12,141 bases of DNA from Clostridiales bacterium (GTDB lineage: Bacteria; Bacillota; Clostridia; Oscillospirales; Oscillospiraceae): NCBI GenBank assembly GCA_003525905.1, contig DQIA01000063.1, positions 1-12,141 of the forward strand, in the 5' to 3' direction. Positions 1-6,254 of this stretch are shown here, one piece after another (positions within the stretch are counted from its first letter, which is position 1; each line of letters opens with the position of its first letter). A program made the position numbers and the translations under genes. The notes beneath the pieces were generated by a model, which was not told where the DNA came from, ran no database searches, and saw only the letters and a list, made by a program, of their open reading frames with translations.

Positions 1-645
1 ATGGTCGGCGACGGCATCAACGATGCCCCCGCCCTGACGCGTGCGGACACCGGCATCGCCATCGGCGCGGGCACGGACGTCGCCATCGACGCGGCGGATG
101 TTGTGCTCATGAAGAGCCGTCTGCTCGACGTCCCGGCTGCCATCCGCCTGAGCCGCGCCACGCTGCGCAATATCCACGAGAACCTGTTCTGGGCATTTTT
201 CTACAATGTCATCGGCATCCCGCTTGCCGCCGGTGCGTGGATCCACCTGCTCGGCTGGGAGATGAACCCGATGTTCGGCGCGGCGGCGATGAGCCTTTCG
301 AGCTTCTGCGTCGTGACGAACGCCCTGCGCCTGAACCTGTTCCGCATCCGCAGCACGAAGCATGACCACAAGCGGAAGAACCACGCAAAGCAGACCGTTG
401 CAAAAACGGCTGAAGATCATAAGGAAAACAAGGAGGAAACATCCATGGAAAAGACGATGAAGATCGAAGGTATGATGTGCGGTCACTGCGAGGCCCGCGT
501 GAAGAAGTGCCTCGAGGCCCTGCCGGGCGTGGAAAAGGCCGAGGTCAGTCATGTCAGCGGCACGGCCGTCCTGACGCTGTCCGCACCGGTCGACGACGCG
601 CTCCTGAAGAAGACCGTCGAGGATCAGGGCTATCAGGTCATCTGA
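1..645 (+). CDS. copA: Cu(I)-exporting P-type ATPase, C-terminal part, with fused C-terminal HMA domain (5' end outside window)
   Basis: This is the 3' third of a copper-exporting P1B ATPase, which pumps Cu(I) out of the cytoplasm using ATP; the rest lies left of the window, so position 1 is not the start. Residues of the visible fragment: the P-domain hinge motif [12 protein letters not shown] is 1-12; the TM7 Cu-site pair Tyr68-Asn69 lies in the FFYNVIGIP stretch; the TM8 M-x-x-S-S signature is Met97/Ser100/Ser101. Together these are the Cu(I)-type (P1B-1) ligands. Residues 116-148 form a charged, His-containing linker. Residues 149-214 are a heavy-metal-associated domain with the MMCGHC metal loop (Cys160, Cys163). 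HMA domains usually sit at the N-terminus of CopA, so this one is at the unusual end. A strong terminator follows the stop codon. Copper specificity is inferred from the motifs and is fairly sure. Confidence 0.93.
   Translation: MVGDGINDAPALTRADTGIAIGAGTDVAIDAADVVLMKSRLLDVPAAIRLSRATLRNIHENLFWAFFYNVIGIPLAAGAWIHLLGWEMNPMFGAAAMSLSSFCVVTNALRLNLFRIRSTKHDHKRKNHAKQTVAKTAEDHKENKEETSMEKTMKIEGMMCGHCEARVKKCLEALPGVEKAEVSHVSGTAVLTLSAPVDDALLKKTVEDQGYQVI
445..645 (+). CDS. Possible separately translated CopZ-like copper chaperone inside the copA 3' end
   Basis: An in-frame ATG at 445 lies 8 nt after a perfect AGGAGG (431-436), an ideal ribosome binding site inside the ATPase reading frame. Initiation here would give a 66-residue protein consisting only of the HMA domain, with its MMCGHC metal loop at residues 10-15, close to the length of free CopZ chaperones (about 68-70 aa). 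CopZ delivers Cu(I) to CopA in the cytoplasm. Two readings are possible: the site is used and one mRNA makes both the fused pump and the free chaperone, or a former copZ gene became fused to copA by loss of the pump's stop codon and the site is a relic. The Shine-Dalgarno and frame are seen directly; use of the site is inference. Confidence 0.45.
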   Translation: MEKTMKIEGMMCGHCEARVKKCLEALPGVEKAEVSHVSGTAVLTLSAPVDDALLKKTVEDQGYQVI

Positions 646-651
646 ATCCGG

Positions 652-694
652 AAAAATACTGCCGCAGGGGTTTGCTCCTGCGGCAGTATTTTTT
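652..694 (+). terminator. Rho-independent terminator after copA
   Basis: A 17-bp perfect stem (652-668 with 677-693) has an 8-nt loop. The GC-rich core CTGCCGCAGG/CCTGCGGCAG is followed by a T run (689-694), and the A run on the left arm makes the structure usable in both directions. It begins only 6 nt after the copA stop codon and so ends the copper-pump transcript. Confidence 0.95.
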
Positions 695-699
695 GTGGC

Positions 700-879
700 G
701 CAATGACAAATCTGGAAGCCTTGCGCCGTTGAATTACCGCTGCGATACCTGCAACTGCCTTGGGCGCTTACTAAGCGCCGCTACAGACGCAATCGGTGCA
801 TACCATTTTAACGCAGCATTGTACGAATCGGCACTGCCTTCCCGAGATTCCCACGTCGCTTCGCTTCTTGCAATGACAA
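700..879 (-). repeat. Composite intergenic repeat, copy A (180 bp, minus orientation)
   Basis: Read on the minus strand, this element begins and ends with the same 10-mer TTGTCATTGC (870-879 and 700-709). It matches the 182-bp element at 5180-5361 over its whole length: first a CAATCTCGGGAAGGCA-like block (one base differs here), then a 37-base identical block (774-810 here, 5251-5287 there), then a GGCGCT-loop-AGCGCC hairpin whose loop differs between copies (TAGTA here, CAGCG there) while the stem is kept. No reading frame inside looks like a gene. It is probably a non-autonomous dispersed element or an expressed structured RNA. The family of 'TTGTCATTGCGAGG...' intergenic repeats is common in bacteria, but I cannot assign a named family. 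Confidence 0.8.
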
Positions 880-929
880 TTCGGGGGCCGGTGCTTAGCC
901 GCCACAGGCGGGCTTCTGATTCCTGCTAT

Positions 930-958
930 TTGATCGGCGGCCTGTTTTTCGGCATAAA
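930..958 (+). promoter_or_regulatory. Possible sigma-A promoter of the M23 peptidase gene
   Basis: A TTGATC box at 930-935 is followed after exactly 17 bp by CATAAA at 953-958; each matches consensus at four of six positions. Transcription would begin near 965, almost exactly at the foot of the hairpin at 963-994, giving a leader of only about 35 nt. No better promoter was seen between the upstream repeat and the gene. Confidence 0.4.
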
Positions 959-962
959 ACGA

Positions 963-994
963 CCACCTCCCCGGCAGAATAACCGGAGAGGTGG
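963..994 (+). promoter_or_regulatory. Hairpin burying the ribosome binding site of the M23 peptidase gene
   Basis: Positions 963-974 pair with 983-994 (11 of 12 pairs, one C-A mismatch) around the 8-nt loop CAGAATAA. The right arm contains the gene's Shine-Dalgarno GGAGAGG (985-991), 8 nt before the ATG at 1000, so the folded mRNA would hide the ribosome binding site. No T run follows, so it is not a terminator. A role in translational control, for example thermosensing or protein binding, is inference. Confidence 0.6.
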
Positions 995-999
995 TGCAG

Positions 1000-1980
1000 A
1001 TGAAAAAAGTGCTGATCGTGATCGCGCTGCTGGGCCTGCTGCCGCATGCGTCGGCGGACTACATTCACTGGGTGGACTTCCGGCTCAGTGCGCCGGTGCT
1101 CCGCAGTGCGCTGGAGCTGGACATGGCCTCACAGGGCGGGGAGCAGCCCCTTGACTGGATCGATATTCTGGCGCTGGCCGCGGCATGGCGCGGCGGAACG
1201 GGTGTGACTGTGGCGGACACACAGCGGGCGGCGCAGGCCCTGCGCGGCGATACGCCGCCGGAGCGGCTGCCCGGCATGGCAGGACGCTACTTTTCGTATT
1301 ACCGCGAAGCCTACGGCGCGGCACTCGGCGGTCTGGCCGGGCATTTTGCCATCCGGCGCACGGACCCGCAGACCGGCGAAGCGGAGTGGATCCCGGCCTA
1401 CGGCCTCAAGGCCTTTTCGCCCATCGCGGCGGGCTATTTCTGGTCGCATTATCCGGACTTCGGCGCGCAGCGCAGCTATGGCTATGCGCGGCCGCACCTC
1501 GGCAACGACATCCTCGGCGCGCTCGGCACGCCCATCTGCGCCGTGGAGGGCGGCACGGTCGAAGCGCTCGGCTGGAACCGCTACGGCGGCTGGCGCATCG
1601 GCATTCGCTCCGACGACCGGAAGCGCTATTATTACTATGCCCATCTTCGCAAAGACACGCCCTATGCCGAGGGACTTGCCGTCGGGCAGCGCGTGCAGGC
1701 GGGGGATGTCATCGGCTTTATGGGCCGCACGGGCTATTCTGCGCAGGAGAACGTCAACAATATCGAGACGGTGCACCTGCATTTCGGCCTGCAGCTGATC
1801 TTCGACGAGTCGCAGAAGGAGTGCGACAGCGAGATCTGGATCGACGTCTATCCCATTATCGAGCTGCTTGCCTCGCATTGCAGCAGCGTGGCCCGCGACC
1901 CGCAGACCGGGAGGTGGGAGCGGCTGTATCCCTACTGCGATCTGGATGCGGAGCCGATCAGATCAGCTGCTGCTCGTTGA
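1000..1980 (+). CDS. Secreted M23-family metallopeptidase (LytM-type, peptidoglycan endopeptidase)
   Basis: This 326-aa exported zinc peptidase probably cuts peptide cross-links in peptidoglycan outside the membrane. Residues 1-19 are a classic signal peptide (MKK, hydrophobic core, cleavage after HASA). Residues 20-130 form an unassigned N-terminal domain with a WIDILALAAAW helix. The M23 domain spans about 155-265 and has every key residue: HxGxD zinc ligands (His166, Asp170), the YAHL histidine (His215) and HLHFG (His259, His261). The ATG at 1000 was chosen because GGAGAGG lies 8 nt upstream and the signal peptide begins there; the GTG at 991 overlaps the Shine-Dalgarno. That site lies in a hairpin. 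The gene converges on and overlaps the HD-domain gene by 23 bp. The catalytic call is firm, but the substrate is known only by family. Confidence 0.9.
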   Translation: MKKVLIVIALLGLLPHASADYIHWVDFRLSAPVLRSALELDMASQGGEQPLDWIDILALAAAWRGGTGVTVADTQRAAQALRGDTPPERLPGMAGRYFSYYREAYGAALGGLAGHFAIRRTDPQTGEAEWIPAYGLKAFSPIAAGYFWSHYPDFGAQRSYGYARPHLGNDILGALGTPICAVEGGTVEALGWNRYGGWRIGIRSDDRKRYYYYAHLRKDTPYAEGLAVGQRVQAGDVIGFMGRTGYSAQENVNNIETVHLHFGLQLIFDESQKECDSEIWIDVYPIIELLASHCSSVARDPQTGRWERLYPYCDLDAEPIRSAAAR

Positions 1981-2614
1981 TGATGAGCTTGAACTGCAGG
2001 CCGAGCTTTTCGGCCGCCTTGCGGCAGAGGATCATGCGCTGCATGAAAATTTCAAAATAGTCCATGACGGAGCCGAAATGCGTGTCGACCGTCAGCTTCA
2101 GCTTGACGAGCGTGCGGTCCTCGTTGATCTTCAGCGTGGACTTTTTCACGGAGTAATTCACGCGGTCGTGGATGTCGAACGTCGTCGTGTCCTGATTGCG
2201 CACGCGGCTGCGGCGCACGTCGGCCTTGTCCGCAAGGATGAGAGCCGCTGCAACGGCGTTGACCGGCACGCCGGTGCCCTCGTCGTGGTTGCCGATGGCC
2301 GTGACGATCGTCGCGACGTCCTCGGCCCCGAAGCCGAGCGACGTCAGGATCTGGAACGCCATGACGGCGCCGCTCTGCGAGTGCTCGATGCGGTTGACCA
2401 GATTGCCGATGTCGTGCAGATAGCCCGCGATCTTCGCCAGCTCGACGGTGTGGGCGTCGTAGCCGAGCGTTTCGAGCAGATAGCCCGCCATAGCCGCCAC
2501 ATGCGTCACATGGGCAAAGCTGTGCTCCGTGTAGCCCAGCGCCACGAGCGATTCGTCCGCCTTGGAGATATAGGCGCGGATCGTTTCATTTTTTTCGATC
2601 TCTTCAAAAGTCAT
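1958..2614 (-). CDS. HD-domain phosphohydrolase, specificity unknown
   Basis: This 218-aa cytoplasmic protein has a metal-dependent HD fold, the family that hydrolyses phosphate esters of nucleotides and signalling nucleotides. The order of metal ligands is complete: His31 and His35/His38 in HSFAHVTHV, the HD doublet His67-Asp68 in YLHDIGN, His110 in GNHDEG, and Asp129/Asp132 in LADKADVRRSR. There is no signal peptide and no attached RelA/SpoT, GAF or receiver domain, so the substrate cannot be assigned. The ATG at 2614 has a GAAGAAGG ribosome site 8 nt upstream and a good promoter about 30 nt before it. The 3' end overlaps the last 23 bases of the peptidase gene on the other strand, with no terminator between the two. 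Confidence 0.85.
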   Translation of the reverse strand: MTFEEIEKNETIRAYISKADESLVALGYTEHSFAHVTHVAAMAGYLLETLGYDAHTVELAKIAGYLHDIGNLVNRIEHSQSGAVMAFQILTSLGFGAEDVATIVTAIGNHDEGTGVPVNAVAAALILADKADVRRSRVRNQDTTTFDIHDRVNYSVKKSTLKINEDRTLVKLKLTVDTHFGSVMDYFEIFMQRMILCRKAAEKLGLQFKLIINEQQLI

Positions 2615-2644
2615 AAATCATACCTTCTTCCTGTTATCTCTGTC

Positions 2645-2673
2645 AGTATAGCAGCTTTTCCGGCCGGAATCAA
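2645..2673 (-). promoter_or_regulatory. Sigma-A promoter of the HD-domain gene
   Basis: On the minus strand, TTGATT (2673-2668) and TATACT (2650-2645) are separated by 17 bp. The -35 matches four and the -10 five of six consensus bases. The predicted start near 2638 leaves a leader of about 24 nt. It lies back-to-back with the rightward promoter at 2727-2755. Confidence 0.7.
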
Positions 2674-2726
2674 CGAAGTTTGTGTTAAAAATTCACAGAT
2701 ATTGATGCGCAAAACCGGGAACTTGC

Positions 2727-2755
2727 TTGACAGGCCCATCGTCTCATGATAGGAT
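2727..2755 (+). promoter_or_regulatory. Sigma-A promoter pointing to the zinc-ribbon protein gene
   Basis: A perfect TTGACA (2727-2732) is followed after 17 bp by TAGGAT (2750-2755), which matches TATAAT at four positions. The next gene on this strand begins only at 3037, and a 221-bp MITE-like element starts at 2765, so the transcript would carry the whole element as a leader of about 275 nt. Confidence 0.6.
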
Positions 2756-2764
2756 GGAAATAGT

Positions 2765-2985
2765 AAGGAAGCTCTGAATAAATCATCTGCGGCGGATGCC
2801 GGATCTTTTTCGTCAATCCATCGGTTCGGAAAGTTTGTGGTATTGCGCAGCCGTTGGCGGCTTTGCCGCCTTACGGATGCGGCATGCCCCTTGCGGGTAC
2901 ACAAAGCACAATTGCACGTTCCGTACCTCGACTTGCCCAAAAATCTCTCGCCATCCGCTTTTGCTGATTTATCCAGAGCTTCCTT
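2765..2985. mobile_element. MITE-like element with 21-bp terminal inverted repeats (221 bp)
   Basis: The left end AAGGAAGCTCTGAATAAATC(A) at 2765-2785 is the reverse complement of 2965-2985 with one mismatch in 21; weaker pairing continues inward through a shared AGCGGATG/GGCGGATG block. The interior has no transposase and contains small palindromes such as GGCGGCTTTGCCGCC (2853-2867). No clear target-site duplication was seen. The size, end structure and lack of coding fit a non-autonomous miniature element moved by a transposase elsewhere. It sits between a promoter (2727-2755) and the gene at 3037, and its right end plus flank makes a fresh TTGACA (2984-2989) without a good -10 at the right distance. 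The minus frame is open across it, but I read that as chance. Confidence 0.75.
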
Positions 2986-3036
2986 GACAAACCATGATAC
3001 CATTATTCTGACAGGAAAACAGAGAAAGGGAAAATT

Positions 3037-5076
3037 ATGAAGTATTGTCATAACTGCGGCGCGCCGCTTGTCGATGACGTGCGCTTCTGCACCGCCTGCG
3101 GCAGCCCGCTCGACCCGCCGGAAACGGAACCGGCGATGCCCGAGTCGGCCGTAATGCCCGAAATGCCGGAGCCTGCGCCGGAAATGCCGGTCATGCCCGG
3201 AGAGGCCCTGCCGCCGGAGCCGCCGAAAAAGCGCAAAAAGCGGATCTGGCTCTGGATCCTGCTCCCGGTCGTTGTGCTGGCGCTGGCCGCCGGAGCGCTG
3301 TATTACTTCCTCGTGTGGAATGCGCCCGAGGCCCGCGTGCAGCGCGCGTGGCAGAAAACGGCTGCGGCGCTCGAGACGGAGGTCGGCCGCCCGGAGAAGC
3401 TGATGGCCTTTGCCGAGACGCTGCGGGGCCCGCTGAGTGAGCAGCGCGCGCTGACGGCCACGCTCACGTTTGAATCCAACGGCGAAACGCTCGCGGCCGA
3501 GCTCTATTCGCAGCGCGACAATGCGACGCGCCGCCTCGGCGGCACGGCTGAGCTGACCGTGCCGTGGGGGGAGGGGACGCTGCCCATTTCGTTCTACGGT
3601 GATGCGGAGGAGCTGCAGCTCACGCTGCCCGGCATCACGGACGAGGTCTACAGCATCCCGGCGCACGGCCTTGCCGAGGCCTATGCCGATTCCGCCCTCG
3701 GCGAAATGCTGGGTGAGCTCGACTCGCTGGAGGACCTTGATCTGTTCCCGGAGGAGACCGCCAGAGACCCGGCTCTGTCTGCTGATCTGCAGGATAAGCT
3801 CCGAACCTTCGGCGACAGCCTGAAGGTCACGAAGGCCGGGACGTCCGTCCTGACGCTGGACGGGCGCAGCGTGCCGGTCACGAATTACGACATCGACTTC
3901 AGCAAAAAGCAGCTCACGCGCCTGTGCAGAGCCTTCTGCGATGCCTATGAGATCGATTTCACCGTCAATATGGGCGTGAAGATGAGCACAGATACCGTGA
4001 TCGGCGAGCTGATCGACAGCGTGCGCACGCCGCTGCATGTCTCGGTGGACGGCGACGGCATGGTCCGCGCCTGGGAGATAACGGTGCAGGAGTCCGGAAC
4101 GGACATTACGGTCAGCATCCGGCTCGCCGGGACGGATAATCCGTGGAACCGGGTCGAGGCCTGGTCGGCCGAGGACGATGCGGAGCCGGAGATCCTGTTT
4201 GTCTGCGGCCTTACCGGTCAGAATGGCCTTCTGACGCTTGCCGTCGGCGATGAGACCGGCAGCTATGGCCTGCAGCTCGTGCTGGATGACGCGGCGCAGA
4301 GCCTGACGGCCCGCCTGTCGACGGGCTTTGGTGCAGAGAAGCTCGACCTGCTCACGATGAACTACGGCACGGAGGACGGCGGCGCGCAGCTTGGCGTGAC
4401 GCTGGACCTGCCGGACCAGCTTGACGCAAAGGCGACGCTTGACCTTCACTGGGCAGCACTGGAGACACAGCCCGAGGCGCTTTCGGACAGACCCGTCGGC
4501 CTGTTCGACCTCTCCGAGGACGAGCTGACGGCGCTGGAGAAGAGCATCGGCGCACAGATCGCGCGGCTTCTCTACGGCGGCGACATGACGGCGGGCGAGA
4601 CGGATGCGGTACTTACCGGGACCTGGAAGGCGCAGGTCGATCTGACGCCGGATCTGCTCGATGCGCTCAACGATGCGCTCGGCCTGGATCTGCAGATGGA
4701 TGATCCCACGGTGATGACGATGCTCGTCACGTTCGAGGAGGACGGCAGTTATCACATGGACTATGACGCAAAGGCGCTCCGGGAAGAGCTCAATGCGCTG
4801 GAGGACGCGCTGTGTGAGAAGTATCCCGATCAGGAGGCGCTGCTGAAACAGGCTTTTGCCGGTTTGCAGCTCGATGTGGACGGCTCATCCGGGACCTATA
4901 CGGCCTCGAACGGCATCCTCTACCTGACGCAGAGCGGGGAGGACTGGGAGGATATCCTCTACTATTCCGTGGAGGACAACAAGCTCTATCTGACGCCGCC
5001 GCAGGACGAGGAAAGCGGCGACTGGGGCGGAATGTTCGGCTCGGAATACCCGATGGTGTTCGAGCGCGTGGACTGA
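3037..5076 (+). CDS. Zinc-ribbon, single-pass membrane protein with large extracytoplasmic region, function unknown
   Basis: This 679-aa protein has four parts. Residues 1-27 are a zinc ribbon (Cys4-x2-Cys7 and Cys18-x2-Cys21). Residues 28-63 are a Pro/Glu-rich linker with five Met-Pro pairs. KKRKKR (64-69) is a positive-inside anchor before one membrane helix (70-94). About 585 residues follow outside the cell, rich in alternating beta-type segments. Near Gly528-Thr529-Trp530 a GTW-led module begins that ends in repeated strand-like segments (GTYTASNGILYL, NKLYLTPP), reminiscent of small lipocalin-like modules in gut Clostridia. Nothing catalytic is visible. Zinc-ribbon/TM/outer-domain proteins are common in Bacillota and some act as envelope sensors, but no role is assigned here. 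The start has AAAGGG 6 nt upstream. No terminator follows. Confidence 0.85.
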   Translation: MKYCHNCGAPLVDDVRFCTACGSPLDPPETEPAMPESAVMPEMPEPAPEMPVMPGEALPPEPPKKRKKRIWLWILLPVVVLALAAGALYYFLVWNAPEARVQRAWQKTAAALETEVGRPEKLMAFAETLRGPLSEQRALTATLTFESNGETLAAELYSQRDNATRRLGGTAELTVPWGEGTLPISFYGDAEELQLTLPGITDEVYSIPAHGLAEAYADSALGEMLGELDSLEDLDLFPEETARDPALSADLQDKLRTFGDSLKVTKAGTSVLTLDGRSVPVTNYDIDFSKKQLTRLCRAFCDAYEIDFTVNMGVKMSTDTVIGELIDSVRTPLHVSVDGDGMVRAWEITVQESGTDITVSIRLAGTDNPWNRVEAWSAEDDAEPEILFVCGLTGQNGLLTLAVGDETGSYGLQLVLDDAAQSLTARLSTGFGAEKLDLLTMNYGTEDGGAQLGVTLDLPDQLDAKATLDLHWAALETQPEALSDRPVGLFDLSEDELTALEKSIGAQIARLLYGGDMTAGETDAVLTGTWKAQVDLTPDLLDALNDALGLDLQMDDPTVMTMLVTFEEDGSYHMDYDAKALREELNALEDALCEKYPDQEALLKQAFAGLQLDVDGSSGTYTASNGILYLTQSGEDWEDILYYSVEDNKLYLTPPQDEESGDWGGMFGSEYPMVFERVD

Positions 5077-5396
5077 GGAGAAACGACTGCGCGCACCCTG
5101 TAGGGGAGCGGACAGCCGGACCCGGCGTAGCGCTTGCGATTCGTACAGGCTATCGTCAAAACAGCGAACGCCTCCAAGTTTGTCATTGCGAGGCCCCAGC
5201 GGGGCCGTGGCAATCTCGGGAAGGCACTGCCGATGCGAACCAGCTGCCGATAAAATGGTATGCACCGATTGCGTCTGTAGCGGCGCTCAGCGAGCGCCAT
5301 GCAGACCGGCAGTACTTGCAGCATCGATTCTATGGCATAAGGCTGCCGGATTTGTCATTGCAAGAAGGCGCGGCGATAAGAACGGAGGTATCCTTC
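5077..5396. other. Gene-free 320-bp interval built mainly of repeats
   Basis: It holds a TGTAGGGGAG 10-mer (5099-5108) that recurs at 12121-12130, a short unexplained piece (5109-5179) that includes CGATTCGTACA, also found in repeat copy A, the composite repeat at 5180-5361, and the ribosome site of the next gene. No clear terminator or consensus promoter was found. The open frame that runs from 5316 into the next gene is not coding. Confidence 0.6.
5180..5361 (+). repeat. Composite intergenic repeat, copy B (182 bp, plus orientation)
   Basis: It has TTGTCATTGC at both ends (5180-5189, 5352-5361) as direct repeats. The first 47 bases are identical to the solo copy at 6070-6116 and include a GGCCCC-AGC-GGGGCC hairpin. 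Bases 5251-5287 are identical to copy A, and a second hairpin GGCGCTCAGCGAGCGCC lies at 5282-5298. It is inverted relative to copy A. The downstream gene begins 35 nt after its end. Confidence 0.82.
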
Positions 5397-6050
5397 ATGA
5401 AAAAAGCGATCCCGATTTTACTGGTCGTATTTCTCTGCCTGCTTGTCGCTTTTTCCGCTGTCTGCGAATACCGGCAGCAGCATCCGGTACCGGAGGAGCT
5501 GCGGCTGTCGTTTGATGCCAACAGCGCATATCGGTTCCGGAATGCGGAGGGAGAGACACTGGAGTATGACGACCTTGGTTTCAGCGGTGATATGCAGATC
5601 ATAGACAGCGTGTTGGGCGGTGTTGACGCGCCTCCGTACTTCTACCTGACGCTTCCATACAGCAAAAGGCTTGAGGCTGACTTTGTGGATGGAGGACCGG
5701 ATGCTTACGTTCGCGTCAGCACGGATCTGGCCCTGTGGGGCGTAGAAGGAAGCGGGGTCCAAAGGGCTGTGTTCACCGGCTCGGGCATTGAGACCACGGG
5801 CGAGAATATGGACTATACAGTACGAGCCTGCGTTGTTGATGACCTCTATCTGGAGGCGACCGGCAGCGGGGAAAGCCATATCCGTTGTGTGCAGAGGGGC
5901 GGGAAGCTGTATCTCACTGCGCAGGACGCCGCGCTTACCGTGAAGATCGAAAGCTATCTGGAGACAGAGCCCCTGGATTCCATGGCTCTCTCTGCAGGAG
6001 AGACTTGTACCATCCGCATCCGCGACGGCGGTATGGAGTTCGTGCGCTAG
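5397..6050 (+). CDS. Small exported or membrane-anchored protein, function unknown
   Basis: This 217-aa protein is not recognised. Residues 1-23 are a signal or anchor helix (MKKAIPILLVVFLCLLVAF). SAVC at 20-23 resembles a lipobox, but Val before Cys is not normally accepted, so a lipoprotein is unlikely. The rest is a soluble, strand-rich domain outside the cell with Tyr/Asp-rich turns and four cysteines after the helix (Cys145, Cys164, Cys204 and the border Cys23). The ATG at 5397 was chosen because GGAGG (5384-5388) is 8 nt upstream; a longer frame back to 5316 would run through the repeat. Base use is less GC-skewed than the neighbours' at third positions, as in many lineage-specific genes. 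It follows the zinc-ribbon protein in the same direction and may be its partner, but a repeat-filled gap separates them. Confidence 0.75.
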   Translation: MKKAIPILLVVFLCLLVAFSAVCEYRQQHPVPEELRLSFDANSAYRFRNAEGETLEYDDLGFSGDMQIIDSVLGGVDAPPYFYLTLPYSKRLEADFVDGGPDAYVRVSTDLALWGVEGSGVQRAVFTGSGIETTGENMDYTVRACVVDDLYLEATGSGESHIRCVQRGGKLYLTAQDAALTVKIESYLETEPLDSMALSAGETCTIRIRDGGMEFVR

Positions 6051-6069
6051 ATCGGAAACGGCCCCCAGA

Positions 6070-6116
6070 TTGTCATTGCGAGGCCCCAGCGGGGCCGTGG
6101 CAATCTCGGGAAGGCA
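6070..6116 (+). repeat. Solo 47-bp copy of the composite repeat's left part (copy C)
   Basis: These 47 bases are identical to 5180-5226, from TTGTCATTGC through GGGAAGGCA, including the GGCCCC-AGC-GGGGCC hairpin. The remaining 135 bp of the full element and its second TTGTCATTGC are absent. The similarity stops abruptly at 6117, which suggests the left part is itself a mobile or recombining module. Confidence 0.85.
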
Positions 6117-6205
6117 GTTACGTTTTTGACGTCAACCCGCGCAGCTCGGCAGTGCCGCACCGGGTCTGACAGCCGCACTCCTGCAAGCGAAATTGCAGAA
6201 CATGT

Positions 6206-6242
6206 AAAAAAACAGGGCGTGCAGCTTTCGAGCTGCACGCCC
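6206..6242 (-). terminator. Rho-independent terminator of the O-acyltransferase operon
   Basis: A perfect 12-bp stem (6215-6226 with 6231-6242) with a four-base loop, read on the minus strand, is followed by TG and seven T (6212-6206). It starts 12 nt beyond the stop codon of the last operon gene. On the plus strand it lacks a T run. Confidence 0.93.
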
Positions 6243-6254
6243 TTCGCGGTTTCT

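Noticed and set aside
896..915. Small hairpin CCGCC-ACA-GGCGG upstream of the peptidase gene
   Set aside because: A 5-bp stem in GC-rich DNA is expected by chance and has no T run or nearby signal.
1129..1878. A 249-codon minus-strand frame across the peptidase gene
   Set aside because: The plus strand carries all M23 catalytic residues here; the minus frame has no family features.
2726..2999. CTTGACA and CATGATA occurring on both sides of the MITE-like element (2726-2751 and 2983-2999), as if duplicated on insertion
   Set aside because: Only two 7-mers match, at different spacing, and the right CTTGACA overlaps the inverted repeat. Too short to call a target duplication.
2611..4755. A 714-codon open frame on the minus strand
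   Set aside because: It is antisense to the zinc-ribbon gene, runs through the MITE and the promoter region, and has no recognisable domain or ribosome site.
5352..5380. TTGTCA-17-GATAAG as a promoter of the gene at 5397
   Set aside because: The predicted start would fall inside the gene's own Shine-Dalgarno (5384-5388), leaving no usable leader. The -35 is also simply the repeat's end.
5397..5470. Lipobox at SAVC in the exported protein
   Set aside because: Val at the position before Cys is not accepted in normal lipoboxes, so I treat the helix as a signal or anchor.
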